The notes beneath the pieces were generated by a model. That model was not told the origin of the DNA. It did no database searches and worked only from the letters and a program-made list of their open reading frames with translations. The position numbers were made by a program, and so were the translations under genes. This document shows, piece after piece, positions 6,228 to 12,421 of a stretch of DNA of 17,616 nucleotides. Origin of the DNA: CALMKX01 sp036274895. GTDB lineage: Bacteria > Acidobacteriota > Thermoanaerobaculia > Multivoradales > SZUA-115. The DNA is taken from assembly GCA_036274895.1 (NCBI GenBank), contig DASUEU010000013.1:1-17616 (forward strand), written 5' to 3'. The number at the start of each line of letters is the position of its first letter. Within the stretch, counting starts at the first letter, position 1.

Positions 6228-8896
6228 GGATCGCAGCGAGTGATCCGGCCGAGCGGATCGGTCCCTACCGCCTGCTCGGGAAGTTGGGGATGGGCGGCAT
6301 GGGGGAGGTCTACCGGGCCCTCGACGAGCGCCTCGAGCGCGAGGTGGCGATCAAGGTGATCCGGCCGGAGAGCGCCGGGGATCCCCGGGCCCGGCGCCGC
6401 TTCCGGCGCGAGGCCCGGGCCGCGGCCAGCCTCTCCCATCCGGCTCTGGTGCAGATCCACGACGTGCTGGAGAGCGCTCGGGGCGACGTGCTGGTGATGG
6501 AGCTGGTGCGTGGGGCCACGCTCGCCAAGCTCCTGGCCGTGGGGCCGCTGCCGGAGCCGCGAGCCTTGCGGCTCGGCCTCGAGATCGCCGAGGGGCTGGC
6601 CGCCGCCCATCGCCGGGGCATCGTCCATCGTGATCTCAAGCCGGCCAACGTGATGGTCACCGACGAGGGCCACGCCAAGATCCTCGACTTCGGCCTCGCC
6701 CGCTGGATCCAGGGCGAGGAGTCGGCGCTGTCGGCCAGCGGAGCCCTGGTCGGCTCGGTCTCCGCGATGTCCCCCGAGCAGGCCCAGGGAGGCGAGGTGG
6801 GGCCCGCCTCGGATCTCTTCGCCCTGGGCTTGCTGCTGTATCAGATGCTCGCCGGTCGCCATCCTTTCGCGGCGAGCGCTCCCCTGGAGCAGCTCAACCG
6901 CCTCTGCAGCCACTGCCACGAGCCCCTCCAGGCGCTGGTTCCTGGAGCCGGAACCGAGCTGTCCAGCCTGGTCGATCGGCTGCTCGAGAAGGAGCCGGCC
7001 CGGCGGCCGGCGAGCGCCGCCCGGGTGGCCCGGGAGCTGGCCCTCTCGCTGGGGGCGGCAGCGAGTCCCGAGGAGATGTCCGGGGAGGGGCCGACTCCGA
7101 GCTCGGCGCGGGCCGAGTGGGCCCACGAGCCGACTCGTTCCGAAGTCGAGGCTCCGCGAGACGAGGCCCCGCGAGTCGAAGCCCTGAGGCGCGCGGCTCC
7201 CGGCCCGCGGCCGGGCTCCTCCTCCAGCAGCTTCTCACCGTTGCGGATCCACCGGAGCTGGTCCGCGGCCGTGCTGCTGGCGACCCTGGGACTGGCCGGC
7301 TACCTGCTCGGCAGCGGCGAGGGCCCGCCAGGGTTGACCGTGGCGGTGCTCGCCCCGGAGGTGCACGCCGAGGCGGCCGGCCGTGACGGGGCTGCCCCCG
7401 GCAGCAACCTGGTCGCTTCGGCGGTGCGCGCCTCTCTCTTACGGGCGCTGCTCTTCGCCGAGGGAGTCGCCCTGAGCGCCCCCGAGCAGGTGGACGCCGT
7501 GGCGGGAGGTCCGCTGGGGGTCGCCCGAGCCCTGGCCGCCGACGAGTTGGTCGCTGCCGGCCTCGACTGCGACGCCGAGGGCTGTGAGGTCCTGCTCCAG
7601 CGGATCCGGGGGCGGGACGGCGCGCTGCTGTGGTCGGCGCGCTTCTCCGTCCCCCTCGACCGGCCCCACCTCGCCGCCGAAGCCGTCACCGGCCAGCTGG
7701 CGGGCGCCTTCCCGGACCATCCCGCGCGGCCGGGAGCCGCGGCGCTCGAGGCCCGGCCCGAGGACTATGCCGAGCTGCTCGCCCTGCGCCGGGAGGCCGG
7801 CACGCGGGAAGGCGAGAAGCGCAGCGACGACCAGGTGCTGGCACGGCTGGCGGCGATCCGCGCGACCTCGCCGCGCTTCCTCGAAGCCTTCCTTCTCGAA
7901 GCCCAGGTGCTGCGCCGGCGTTTCCAGACCGGCCGAGACCCGCGCGACCTCGAGCGCGCTCTCGTTCTCGCCGGGTGCGCGGGGGAGCTGGCTCCGCAGG
8001 ATCCCCGCACCTTCCAGCTCCGCCACGAGCTGGCCCTGGTGGCCGGCCGGCTGGACGAGGCCGGTGCGGCCTTGGCCGGGCTCGAGCGCCTCCAGCCGGG
8101 GGATCCGGCCCTGCTGTCCCTGCGCTCGCGCCTGCTCGAGCGCCAGGGCCGGCCGGCCGAGGCCCTCGCCCTGGCCCGGCAGGCCGCCCGCCGCCAACCG
8201 TCCTGGGCTCACCTCTTTCGCCTGGCCGGCCTGGAGAAGCGGCAGGGTGATGCCGCCGCGGCCCGGCGCAGTCTCGCCGAGCTGCTGCGGCGCTTCCCCG
8301 GCCACTACGCCGGTACCTCGCTGCTCGCCGAGATCGAGCTGCTCGGGGGCAGCCTCGACCGCGCCGCCGAGCTCTACGGGGAGCTGGTGGCCCGCGCGCC
8401 GCAGGTCACCGAGCTGACCAACCTCGGCCTGGTGGACCTGCTGCGGCGCCGCTACGACCTCGCCGCCGCCCGCTTCGCCGAGGCGCTCGCGCGCGAGCCC
8501 AAGAACGCCTTCATCGCCCTCAACCTGGCCGATGCCCGCCAGCTGGCGGGGCAGGCGGAGGCCGCCCGGGCCCTCTACGGCCAGGTGCTCACCCTGCTCG
8601 ACGCCGACCCGGCCGCCACCACCTGGCAGCACCAGACCACTCGCGGCCAGGCCCTGGCCCACCTGGGCCGGGCCGTCGAGGCGGTGAGCGCCGTCCAGGG
8701 CGCCGTGGCGAGCGCGCCGAACGATCCCCAGGCCCTCTTCGAGGCCGCCCTGGTCCACGCCCTGGTCGGCGACCGGGTGGCCGCCCAGGCCCTGGCCGAA
8801 CGGGCCCTCGCCCAGGGCCTCGAGCCCCGCTGGCTGACCCTGCCTTGGTTCGACCCACTGCGCGAGGAGCTGGCCGGCGCAGTCTCGAGCGATTGA
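6224..8896 (+). CDS. Membrane Ser/Thr protein kinase (PknB type) with C-terminal TPR region
   Basis: An 890-residue protein. The kinase domain (about 12-275) has the glycine loop GMGGMGEVY (22-30), VAIK with Lys44, HRDLKPAN with catalytic Asp137, DFG at 155-157 and MSPEQ at 182-186. The segment before MSPEQ reads GSVSA instead of the common GTxxY. A Pro/Ser/acidic linker (about 280-345) leads to one membrane helix (about 347-364). An alpha/beta domain (about 370-500) resembles the TolB-N-like domain found in many such kinases, and TPR-like helical repeats follow (about 570-880). The kinase end is cytoplasmic and the repeats should be outside the membrane, as a sensor or scaffold. The start ATG overlaps the stop of the FHA activator (ATGA 6224-6227). 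Phosphorylation of that activator or its partners is the natural inference. Confidence 0.92.
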   Translation: MRIAASDPAERIGPYRLLGKLGMGGMGEVYRALDERLEREVAIKVIRPESAGDPRARRRFRREARAAASLSHPALVQIHDVLESARGDVLVMELVRGATLAKLLAVGPLPEPRALRLGLEIAEGLAAAHRRGIVHRDLKPANVMVTDEGHAKILDFGLARWIQGEESALSASGALVGSVSAMSPEQAQGGEVGPASDLFALGLLLYQMLAGRHPFAASAPLEQLNRLCSHCHEPLQALVPGAGTELSSLVDRLLEKEPARRPASAARVARELALSLGAAASPEEMSGEGPTPSSARAEWAHEPTRSEVEAPRDEAPRVEALRRAAPGPRPGSSSSSFSPLRIHRSWSAAVLLATLGLAGYLLGSGEGPPGLTVAVLAPEVHAEAAGRDGAAPGSNLVASAVRASLLRALLFAEGVALSAPEQVDAVAGGPLGVARALAADELVAAGLDCDAEGCEVLLQRIRGRDGALLWSARFSVPLDRPHLAAEAVTGQLAGAFPDHPARPGAAALEARPEDYAELLALRREAGTREGEKRSDDQVLARLAAIRATSPRFLEAFLLEAQVLRRRFQTGRDPRDLERALVLAGCAGELAPQDPRTFQLRHELALVAGRLDEAGAALAGLERLQPGDPALLSLRSRLLERQGRPAEALALARQAARRQPSWAHLFRLAGLEKRQGDAAAARRSLAELLRRFPGHYAGTSLLAEIELLGGSLDRAAELYGELVARAPQVTELTNLGLVDLLRRRYDLAAARFAEALAREPKNAFIALNLADARQLAGQAEAARALYGQVLTLLDADPAATTWQHQTTRGQALAHLGRAVEAVSAVQGAVASAPNDPQALFEAALVHALVGDRVAAQALAERALAQGLEPRWLTLPWFDPLREELAGAVSSD

Positions 8897-8901
8897 CATC
8901 G

Positions 8902-9094
8902 CTCGCTACCCATGAACGTCCCTGACGGGACGGGAGAGAAGAGATCCCTCCGGCTGCGCCTGCTGTGCAGGCTCAGGTCGGGATGACATCCGGTCCCAGA
9001 AGCCCAACCGCCCCAATGTCATCCCGAGCGCAGGGCCGCAGGCCCGGAGCCGAGGGATCTCCCCCGTCCCGCAGGGACGTTTCTGGGTAGCGAG
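8902..9094. repeat. Long inverted-repeat element (dispersed palindrome, MITE-like)
   Basis: Two arms of about 80-88 nt (8902-8989 and 9016-9094) are near-complementary. The left arm reads CTCGCTACCC ... AACGTCCC ... GAGATCCCTC ... GGGATGACAT, and the right arm is its inverse ending GGGTAGCGAG. The inner sequence TGTCATCCCGAGCGCAG ... GAGGGATCT matches a dispersed repeat motif common in GC-rich environmental genomes. It lies immediately downstream of the kinase gene and before the convergent small gene. It encodes no credible protein. It may form a very long hairpin in RNA and end transcription from either side. Confidence 0.8.
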
Positions 9095-9117
9095 GGACCT
9101 CGGTCCCCCGGGGCGCC

Positions 9118-9522
9118 TCACAGCCCGATCGGATCCTCCTTGTTCAACACCGTCGGGTCGGGGGAGCTGTAGGTCTGACCGTTGTAGGTGAGGTTCAGGG
9201 CCAGGTGGAACGGGGCGTCGGCGCTGGCGACGTTGATGTCAAGCAGGGCCACTCGATCGGGACTGCTGGCCACGACCTGAAAGCAGGCGGGCCGCGAGAT
9301 CGGCCGGCCGCCGCTGTCCAGCCAGTCGATCGGCGTGGCGCTGAAGCCGGCGATGACTCCTGCCGGGAGGGGATTGAGGTAGAAGACGATCAGCGCCATC
9401 CTCGAAGTCACCTCGACCGTGCTCCCGGCCGGGAAGGAGATCGGCGGCACCGCGGCCGGGTTGAACGAGACCGGCACGGCGAAGAGCTGGAAGTCCATGG
9501 GCTGAGGCGGGATCACCTTCAT
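9118..9522 (-). CDS. Small beta-rich protein of unknown function, divergent from the R-body genes
   Basis: A 134-residue protein without a signal peptide or membrane helix. It alternates hydrophobic and polar residues as in a beta sandwich, and ends LNLTYNGQTYSSPDPTVLNKEDPIGL. I do not recognise the family. The C-terminal pattern of a beta strand followed by DPTxxNK faintly recalls small inclusion-body proteins of the PixA/AidA type, which is a weak guess. ATG 9522 is preferred over GTG 9528 because AAGGAG lies 5 nt before it and overlaps the GTG. It is transcribed away from the first RebB gene. The palindrome at 9554-9572 lies 31 nt before its start, so it is probably co-regulated with the R-body locus. 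Confidence 0.7.
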   Translation of the reverse strand: MKVIPPQPMDFQLFAVPVSFNPAAVPPISFPAGSTVEVTSRMALIVFYLNPLPAGVIAGFSATPIDWLDSGGRPISRPACFQVVASSPDRVALLDINVASADAPFHLALNLTYNGQTYSSPDPTVLNKEDPIGL

Positions 9523-9553
9523 GGCCACTCCTTTCGTTTGGGCCGGAGCCTAC

Positions 9554-9572
9554 GCTCAGAGAACGCCTGAGC
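9554..9572. promoter_or_regulatory. Candidate operator, copy 1 (GCTCAGAGA-N4-CTGAGC)
   Basis: The sequence GCTCAGAGAACGCCTGAGC is a GCTCAG-N7-CTGAGC inverted repeat. An almost identical site with the same spacing lies at 11340-11358, upstream of the second R-body module. Fifteen positions outside the N4 centre are identical. It sits between two divergent genes, 31 nt from the start of the minus-strand gene and 160 nt from the first RebB gene. Binding by the FHA activator or another regulator is an inference. Confidence 0.6.
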
Positions 9573-9732
9573 GCCCGGCCGCCCCTGCACCGAGGTGAAG
9601 GCGGGCAGATTCTCGAGCCCGCTTTCCGCCCTCCTCCGATGTTCCTCGCCGCCCGCTGCCGCTCTAATGGGCGCCATCGAACAGCGGCCTTCGCAGGGTG
9701 TGGAGGCCCTCTTTCCAGGAAAGGAACCGACC

Positions 9733-10011
9733 ATGGCCGATCCCGTCACCGTCAACTCCCAGATCACCGACAGCGTCACCCAGGCCAACGTCAAAGTCCT
9801 CGGCGACGCGCCGGCGATGGCGATGGGCAACCTCTACCAGGCCGCCAGCCTGGCCCTCGCCAACGCGGCGCACAACGCCACCTTCACCCAACAGAACGCC
9901 AACATCATCCTCCAGGCGGCGACCACCCAGGGCGTGGCCCTGCTCTACGGCGTCGACACCGCCACCACCGTCGAGGGGGTGGCGCAGATCCTCGCGTCGA
10001 ACAACGACTAG
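9733..10011 (+). CDS. rebB: RebB-family R-body protein, type A (module 1)
   Basis: A 92-residue member of the RebB / 'killing trait' family. The conserved features are an N-terminal VNSQITDSVTQ, then VKVLGDAPAMAMGNLYQ, a helical alanine-rich core with HNATFTQQNAN, and a tail QAATTQGVALLYGVDTATT. Reb proteins polymerise into R-bodies, coiled protein ribbons that unroll under stimulus, known from Caedibacter symbionts of Paramecium. I call this type A because of its LLYGVDT tail, shared with the copies at 11448 and 11779. The start has the ribosome site AAAGGA about 7 nt upstream. A weak -10-like TCTAAT lies at 9663-9668. It is the first gene of module 1. Confidence 0.9.
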   Translation: MADPVTVNSQITDSVTQANVKVLGDAPAMAMGNLYQAASLALANAAHNATFTQQNANIILQAATTQGVALLYGVDTATTVEGVAQILASNND

Positions 10012-10054
10012 CGGGCTGCGTCCCCGGCCGGCAGGACCCTGAGCAGGGCTCCAG

Positions 10055-10104
10055 CGCCGGGGCTGGGGCGGCGCCCTTTCGCGGGCGTCCTCCCAGCCCC
10101 GGCG
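10055..10104 (+). promoter_or_regulatory. Strong intercistronic hairpin between RebB type A and type B (module 1)
   Basis: A perfect 13-bp stem (CGCCGGGGCTGGG at 10055-10067 pairing with CCCAGCCCCGGCG at 10092-10104) encloses a smaller CGCCC/GGGCG stem. It lies in the 128-nt gap between two co-oriented RebB genes. There is no U-tract, so it may be a partial terminator or an RNA 3'-end stabiliser that makes type A more abundant than the downstream genes. Module 2 has a hairpin at the same relative position. Confidence 0.6.
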
Positions 10105-10139
10105 AGACCGAGTGAAACCTCGAGATCGGAACGTGTGCC

Positions 10140-10421
10140 ATGGCCGAGACCTCCGTCAACTCACAGATCACCGACGCCGTCGCCCTGACCTCCGTGGCGG
10201 TAGTGGGCCAGGCCCCGGCTCAGGCCATGGCGGTGCTCTACCAGATGGTGGCGGCGACCGTGGCTGCTTCGATGCAGAACGCCACCTCGGCCCAGCAGGC
10301 CGGCCAGCAGATCGGCACCGCCATCGTCTCGGCGGCCTGCGCGCGCATCCTTTCCTCCGGCCCTGGTGCTCTGCCGGCGCCGGCCCCGCCCACCGCTGAA
10401 CTCACTCCGAGGCAGTCATGA
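10140..10421 (+). CDS. rebB: RebB-family R-body protein, type B (module 1)
   Basis: A 93-residue RebB-family protein. It keeps the family N-terminus (SVNSQITDAVALTSVAVVGQAPAQAMAVLYQM) and the MQNATSAQQ core, but lacks the YGxDT tail of type A. It ends instead in IVSAACARILSSGPGALPAPAP, a proline-rich tail, and its closest relative in the window is the 12149 copy. It is probably a minor or specialised R-body subunit, since known R-body loci carry several different Reb paralogues. The ribosome site is weak (GGAA about 9 nt upstream). Its stop overlaps the next start (ATGA at 10418-10421), so the next protein is translationally coupled. Confidence 0.85.
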   Translation: MAETSVNSQITDAVALTSVAVVGQAPAQAMAVLYQMVAATVAASMQNATSAQQAGQQIGTAIVSAACARILSSGPGALPAPAPPTAELTPRQS

Positions 10422-10801
10422 GCGAGCTCGCCATCCACCCCAAGATCCGGGAGGCCCTGCGCCTCAACCAGGAGAGCATCCTGCGCCCCGAGGTGGTGCA
10501 GAACCAGGGCGCCGGCATGGCCTATCAGGTCGTCGCCCAGACCACCGCCTTCGCCGTCCAGGACGCCACCGACTACCTGCGCAACGTCAGCCTGGTCGGC
10601 GCGACGACCATCGCCGCGGCGGTCGCCCGCATGATGGAGGGAGGCCACCCCGGGCCCTGGCCCGGGGTGATCGAGGCGGCCCAGAAGGCGGTCGACCACG
10701 CCGCGGAGACTTTCCGAGCCGTGGGCGTGGTGGCCGGCGAGGTGCTGCGCCGCTTCCCGCCGGCCGAGCCGGTCGAGAGCACGGAGGCCGGCGATGAGTA
10801 G
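10418..10801 (+). CDS. R-body-associated YQ-motif protein (module 1 copy)
   Basis: A 127-residue protein I cannot assign to a named family, although it is clearly paralogous to the gene at 12422. Both share GxxYQ(V/L)VAQ(A/T)T, then AVxDAT, a following helix, and a C-terminal half with the spacing W-x-G-(V/I)-I-x2-A-x3-V-x2-AA-x2-F-x3-G-x2-AG-x-VL-x2-(F/Y)P. The YQ...AV.DAT core resembles the LYQ...A.QNAT core of RebB, so it may be a far-diverged Reb subunit (inference). It is predicted largely helical and Ala-rich, with a Pro/Glu-rich end. Start and stop overlap both neighbours (4 nt and 8 nt), so it is produced together with RebB type B and the nuclease-like protein. Confidence 0.8.
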   Translation: MSELAIHPKIREALRLNQESILRPEVVQNQGAGMAYQVVAQTTAFAVQDATDYLRNVSLVGATTIAAAVARMMEGGHPGPWPGVIEAAQKAVDHAAETFRAVGVVAGEVLRRFPPAEPVESTEAGDE

Positions 10802-11336
10802 CTCCAAGCTGGCCCACCGCTTCCTCGAAGACCGGCTGTGCGACGAGGCATCCCGGCTGCTCAACGGCTGGCAAGGCCGGCTGGATCCCGGTGGCTATCA
10901 GGATCCCGCCACCGGCTGGTTCCGGCGCGGCACGGTGCGCTCCGTGCTCGCGGGCCTGATCCAACGCCAGTTGGCGGCCAAGCCCTCCGCGAAGTGGCTG
11001 GTGCTCAGCGAGCAGCCCTACCCGGAGGGCGCCCCGGGCTCGCCCCTGATCCTCGACCTCTGGCTCCAGGGCCCGAGTGAGGAGGAGACCATCGCCGTGC
11101 TGGTGAAGAGCGACTTCGACCTCGATCAGGCCAAGGTGGCCTACCAGCAGCTGATCGAGCTCAAACCGCGGAGGTTCCACACCGGCTATCTGTTCTTCTG
11201 CGCCGACCGGCTCAAGGTGGCCGACTGGCAGGAGGAGATCGAAGCCAGCCCCCACGACCGGGTGACGGCGCGGGGGATCGGCCGCCAGCCGCTCGCACCG
11301 TCGCCCTCGCGCCATCCCCACCGTCGCCGCGAGTGA
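10794..11336 (+). CDS. Degraded PD-(D/E)XK-like protein (module 1 copy)
   Basis: A 180-residue soluble protein, unrecognised by name. It aligns with the gene at 13106: EQPYP...LILDLWLQ...IAVLVK here against EVPYP...LHLDLTVQ...YAFEMK there. That block has the shape of a PD-(D/E)XK nuclease core. In this copy Asp88 and Lys105 are kept, but the Glu of the ExK motif is replaced by Leu103, so hydrolytic activity is unlikely. The rest is a helical region with a short basic C-terminal tail (PSRHPHRRRE). The start overlaps the upstream YQ gene by 8 nt. It may be a structural or binding paralogue of the intact copy. The family link rests on my reading of motifs only. Confidence 0.65.
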   Translation: MSSSKLAHRFLEDRLCDEASRLLNGWQGRLDPGGYQDPATGWFRRGTVRSVLAGLIQRQLAAKPSAKWLVLSEQPYPEGAPGSPLILDLWLQGPSEEETIAVLVKSDFDLDQAKVAYQQLIELKPRRFHTGYLFFCADRLKVADWQEEIEASPHDRVTARGIGRQPLAPSPSRHPHRRRE

Positions 11337-11339
11337 GGG

Positions 11340-11358
11340 GCTCAGAGATTCTCTGAGC
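11340..11358. promoter_or_regulatory. Candidate operator, copy 2 (GCTCAGAGA-N4-CTGAGC)
   Basis: The sequence GCTCAGAGATTCTCTGAGC begins 4 nt after the stop of module 1's last gene and ends 89 nt before the first RebB gene of module 2. It repeats the site at 9554-9572 with identical spacing and is almost fully palindromic. It lies about 38 nt upstream of a -24/-12-like promoter, a position compatible with an activator site close to the promoter. It could alternatively be a short terminator hairpin for module 1. Confidence 0.6.
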
Positions 11359-11395
11359 CTCGATTCGGGGGTTCTCCGATTCTCTCGCCCGCCCT

Positions 11396-11411
11396 GGGGC
11401 GATAGCTTGCT
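11396..11411 (+). promoter_or_regulatory. Candidate sigma54 (-24/-12) promoter of module 2
   Basis: GGGGCGATAGCTTGCT fits the sigma54 pattern TGGCAC-N5-TTGCW at its key positions: GG (11397-11398), 10 nt, then GC (11409-11410) inside TTGCT. The TGG element is imperfect. A start site about 12 nt later would give a short leader before the GAGGAG ribosome site at 11435. A sigma54 activator gene lies about 5 kb upstream. No equally good match was found before module 1. Confidence 0.45.
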
Positions 11412-11447
11412 CCTCGACCACCGGACCCCCGGACGAGGAGCCAGGCG

Positions 11448-11723
11448 ATGGGACTTTCCAGCTTGCAGGTGAACCCCCAGATCACCGACGCCGTCACCCA
11501 GAGCGGCGTCGCCGTGCTGGCCGCCGGACCGGCGATCGCCACCAACAACCTCTACCAGGCGATCGCCAACGCCCTGGCCCTGGCGGCCCAGAACGCCACC
11601 GCCCTCCAGCAGGCCGGCTCGATGGTGCTCCAGGCCACCACCGTGATGGGAGTGACCACGCTTTATGGCCTCGACACCTCGTCCACCGCCGGCGGCGTCG
11701 CCAAGATCCTGAAAGCAGGCTGA
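11448..11723 (+). CDS. rebB: RebB-family R-body protein, type A (module 2, first copy)
   Basis: A 91-residue RebB-family protein: VNPQITDAVTQ at the N-terminus, then GPAIATNNLYQAIANALALAAQNATALQQ and a tail MGVTTLYGLDTSSTAGGVAKIL. It is closest to the next gene, with which it shares the ATNNLYQ core and the VMGVTTLYG segment almost residue for residue, so the two are a recent tandem duplication. It is a likely main ribbon subunit of the R-body. A good ribosome site (GAGGAG at 11435-11440) lies 7 nt upstream. The first gene after the candidate operator and -24/-12 promoter, it heads module 2. Confidence 0.9.
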   Translation: MGLSSLQVNPQITDAVTQSGVAVLAAGPAIATNNLYQAIANALALAAQNATALQQAGSMVLQATTVMGVTTLYGLDTSSTAGGVAKILKAG

Positions 11724-11778
11724 TGCCTGATCGGCTCAGCCGGTTCGACCACCCACCACAACCGAAGGGAGAACGCAG

Positions 11779-12057
11779 ATGGCAAACCCCGACCCCCCGG
11801 TCAATCCCCAGATCACCGACGCCGTGACCCAGACCAACGTCAAGGTGGTGGCCGACGGCCCGGCAGTGGCCACCAACAACCTCTACCAGGCCACCGCCAA
11901 CGCCCTGTCCCTGGCGGCCCAGAACGCCACGGCGATCCAGCAGAACGGCGCCACCGTGCTGCAGGCGGCGACGGTGATGGGGGTGACCACCCTCTACGGC
12001 ATCGACACCGCCTCGACCGCCGACGGCATCACGGAGATCCTCGAAGCGGTGCAGTGA
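11779..12057 (+). CDS. rebB: RebB-family R-body protein, type A (module 2, second copy)
   Basis: A 92-residue RebB-family protein with VNPQITDAVTQTNVKVV, GPAVATNNLYQATANALSLAAQNATAIQQ and VMGVTTLYGIDTASTADGITEIL. It is nearly identical in plan to the copy 55 nt upstream. Substitutions are spread through the gene at both silent and replacement positions, so the duplication is not brand new. Two similar but distinct type A subunits could co-assemble in one ribbon. The ribosome site GGGAGA lies about 7 nt upstream. The gene is followed by a strong hairpin before the type B gene. Confidence 0.9.
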   Translation: MANPDPPVNPQITDAVTQTNVKVVADGPAVATNNLYQATANALSLAAQNATAIQQNGATVLQAATVMGVTTLYGIDTASTADGITEILEAVQ

Positions 12058-12063
12058 GGCCGC

Positions 12064-12106
12064 GGCCGGGAGAGCGGTGGGGTCCGCCACGCCGCTCTCC
12101 CCGGCC
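12064..12106 (+). promoter_or_regulatory. Strong intercistronic hairpin between RebB type A and type B (module 2)
   Basis: GGCCGGGAGAGCGG (12064-12077) pairs with CCGCTCTCCCCGGCC (12092-12106) with one bulged base, and an inner GTGG/CCAC pairing extends the stem. It begins 6 nt after a type A stop codon and has no U-tract. It occupies the same place, between the last type A and the type B gene, as the hairpin at 10055-10104, although the sequences differ. A role in subunit stoichiometry or mRNA processing is inferred. Confidence 0.6.
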
Positions 12107-12148
12107 CCGGCTCGGTTGCGAACGATCACGTTTCTCGGGAGCTGAGCG

Positions 12149-12391
12149 ATGGCGAACGGAACCTCCGTCAACCCGCAAGTCGTCGATGCCGTGACCGCGG
12201 TGGACATGAACGTGGTCGGCGCCTCGCCGGCCATGGCCATGGGCATGCTGTTCCAGCTGGGAGCGGACGCCGTCGGCCTGGCGATGCAGAACGCCACGGC
12301 GATCCAGAACGGCATGGCCCAGGTCACCGTCGCCCTGGTCTCGACCTCCTGCGCGATGATCGTCGCCCAGGGGCCCAAGGCCCCAACTTGA
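12149..12391 (+). CDS. rebB: RebB-family R-body protein, type B (module 2)
   Basis: An 80-residue RebB-family protein with SVNPQVVDAVTAVDMNVVGASPAMAMGMLFQLGADAVGLAMQNATAIQ. Its short end VSTSCAMIVAQGPKAPT corresponds to the VSAACARILSSGPGALP end of the copy at 10140. Both type B proteins lack the YGxDT segment and carry a single Cys near the C-terminus followed by a GP-containing tail. It lies 91 nt downstream of the second type A gene, beyond the hairpin, and 30 nt before the YQ-motif gene, so order and spacing repeat those of module 1. The ribosome site is CGGGAG. Confidence 0.87.
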   Translation: MANGTSVNPQVVDAVTAVDMNVVGASPAMAMGMLFQLGADAVGLAMQNATAIQNGMAQVTVALVSTSCAMIVAQGPKAPT

Positions 12392-12421
12392 AGCTTCGAT
12401 TGAGCCGAGAGGAGCCTCTGC

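Noticed and set aside
4412..8896. A single very long open frame that could be read as a 1494-residue protein
   Set aside because: The first 604 codons are a shadow of the sigma54 activator in another frame (Arg/Pro/Gly-rich, no domain). The kinase begins at ATG 6224 with a proper glycine loop soon after.
8902..9121. Small minus-strand open frame in the inverted-repeat element
   Set aside because: It merely translates the palindrome, with no conserved motif.
9573..9732. A sigma54 promoter in front of module 1
   Set aside because: No GG-N10-GC with a TTGC-like -12 element was found. Only a weak TCTAAT at 9663 without a clear -35 is present.
9733..12391. Repeated small genes considered as gas vesicle or phage tail proteins
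   Set aside because: The N-terminal VNxQITDAVTQ, LYQ and QNAT motifs fit RebB. No GvpA-like or tail-tube features and no phage genes are nearby.
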